NCBI GenBank assembly: GCA_030148365.1
Contig: JASBTO010000008.1
Location: forward strand, 1 to 6,267
Direction: 5' to 3'
Origin: Kangiellaceae bacterium
Lineage (GTDB): Bacteria > Pseudomonadota > Gammaproteobacteria > Enterobacterales > Kangiellaceae
Length of the DNA stretch: 6,267 nucleotides
The position numbers were made by a program, and so were the translations under genes. Positions within the stretch are counted from its first letter, which is position 1. Every line of letters starts with the position of its first letter. A model generated the notes under the pieces. The model saw nothing but the letters and a program-made list of their open reading frames with translations, searched no databases and had not been told where the DNA came from. Below are positions 5,604 to 6,267 of the stretch, piece by piece.

Positions 5604-6267
5604 ATGTCTATACCGACTTATACCTATGATGCGGTAATCGTAGGCGGTGGCGGCGCAGGCATGCGCGCCTCCTTGCAACTGGCGCAGTCAGGCCAGAAAG
5701 TCGCACTGATTTCCAAGGTGTTTCCGACCCGATCCCACACGGTTTCGGCACAGGGTGGTATCACCGTGGCTCTGGGTAACAATCATCCCGACGATTGGCG
5801 CTGGCACATGTTCGATACCGTCAAGGGCTCCGACTATATCGGCGACCAGGACGCGATTGAATATATGTGTCAGGAAGGCCCGGCTGCGGTTTACGAGCTG
5901 GAGCACATGGGGCTGCCGTTCTCCCGGACCGACGAAGGCAAGATTTACCAGCGGCCATTCGGAGGCCAGTCCCGCAATTTCGGCGGCGAGCAGGCCGCCC
6001 GGACCGCCGCGGCGGCCGACCGTACCGGGCACGCGCTGTTGCATACGCTCTACCAGCAGAACCTGAAAGCCAATACCCAGTTCTTCAACGAATGGTATGC
6101 AATGGATCTGGTGCGTAATGATGAAGGTGATGTCTGCGGTCTTACCGCCATGTCCATCGAGACCGGCGAAATCGCCATGTTCAAGGCCCGCGCCACGGTT
6201 TTCGCGACCGGCGGTTCCGGCCGTATCTACGCCTCCACCACCAATGCCCTGATCAATACCGGCGACG
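5604..6267 (+). CDS. sdhA: Succinate dehydrogenase flavoprotein subunit SdhA (3' end cut by window)
   Basis: This is the catalytic flavoprotein of complex II. It oxidises succinate to fumarate on the cytoplasmic side of the inner membrane and passes electrons through SdhB to ubiquinone. About 221 of an expected 590 residues are present, and the frame is open to the right edge. The FAD-binding motif VIVGGGGAGMRA is at 11-22. His45 in TRSHTVSAQGG carries the covalent FAD in E. coli under the same number. FGGQSRNFGGEQAARTAAA follows near residues 118-136, and a second dinucleotide-binding segment, ATVFATGGSGRIY, lies near 198-210. GGAG (5590-5593) ten nt before the ATG is a plausible ribosome binding site. 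The 3-nt gap from sdhD indicates the usual sdhCDA(B) operon. Fumarate reductase FrdA is excluded by the SdhC and SdhD neighbours. Confidence 0.98.
   Translation, partial: MSIPTYTYDAVIVGGGGAGMRASLQLAQSGQKVALISKVFPTRSHTVSAQGGITVALGNNHPDDWRWHMFDTVKGSDYIGDQDAIEYMCQEGPAAVYELEHMGLPFSRTDEGKIYQRPFGGQSRNFGGEQAARTAAAADRTGHALLHTLYQQNLKANTQFFNEWYAMDLVRNDEGDVCGLTAMSIETGEIAMFKARATVFATGGSGRIYASTTNALINTGD

Overview
The window looks like chromosomal DNA of a gammaproteobacterium. Citrate synthase (gltA) is transcribed divergently from sdhC-sdhD-sdhA, an arrangement known from Pseudomonas-like lineages. The Sdh subunits and citrate synthase keep residues at nearly the same numbers as in E. coli. The left third carries the end of an exopolysaccharide locus of the kind linked to exosortase XrtA/PEP-CTERM sorting, which is common in environmental and aquatic Gammaproteobacteria and Betaproteobacteria. 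The genus cannot be fixed from this sequence.

Layout. Positions 1-1007 (+) hold the 3' part of a polyprenyl-phosphate sugar-1-phosphate transferase, and 1044-2111 (+) an XrtA-associated AAA/ExeA-type ATPase. The two are probably co-transcribed, and a possible intrinsic terminator follows at 2151-2177. Convergent to them is galE (3153-2149, -), UDP-glucose 4-epimerase, which plausibly supplies nucleotide sugars to the same polymer. Upstream of galE on the same strand is gltA (4543-3254, -), with a textbook intrinsic terminator (3221-3197) between the two genes. The gltA/sdhC intergenic region (4544-4884, 341 bases) holds two divergent sigma-70-like promoters, an A+T-rich dyad between them that resembles an ArcA site, and a G+C-rich, hairpin-forming sdh leader of about 150 nt. 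Then follow sdhC (4885-5259, GTG start), sdhD (5253-5600, overlapping sdhC by 7 nt) and sdhA (from 5604), which runs off the right edge.

How the genes fit together. The left part initiates and manages assembly of an envelope or secreted polysaccharide and makes UDP-galactose. The right part encodes the entry enzyme of the TCA cycle and respiratory complex II, controlled from one shared intergenic region. No mobile element, CRISPR array, tRNA or rRNA was seen. Most of the window is well-known machinery. The least explained part is the structured sdhC leader together with the dyad between the two promoters.
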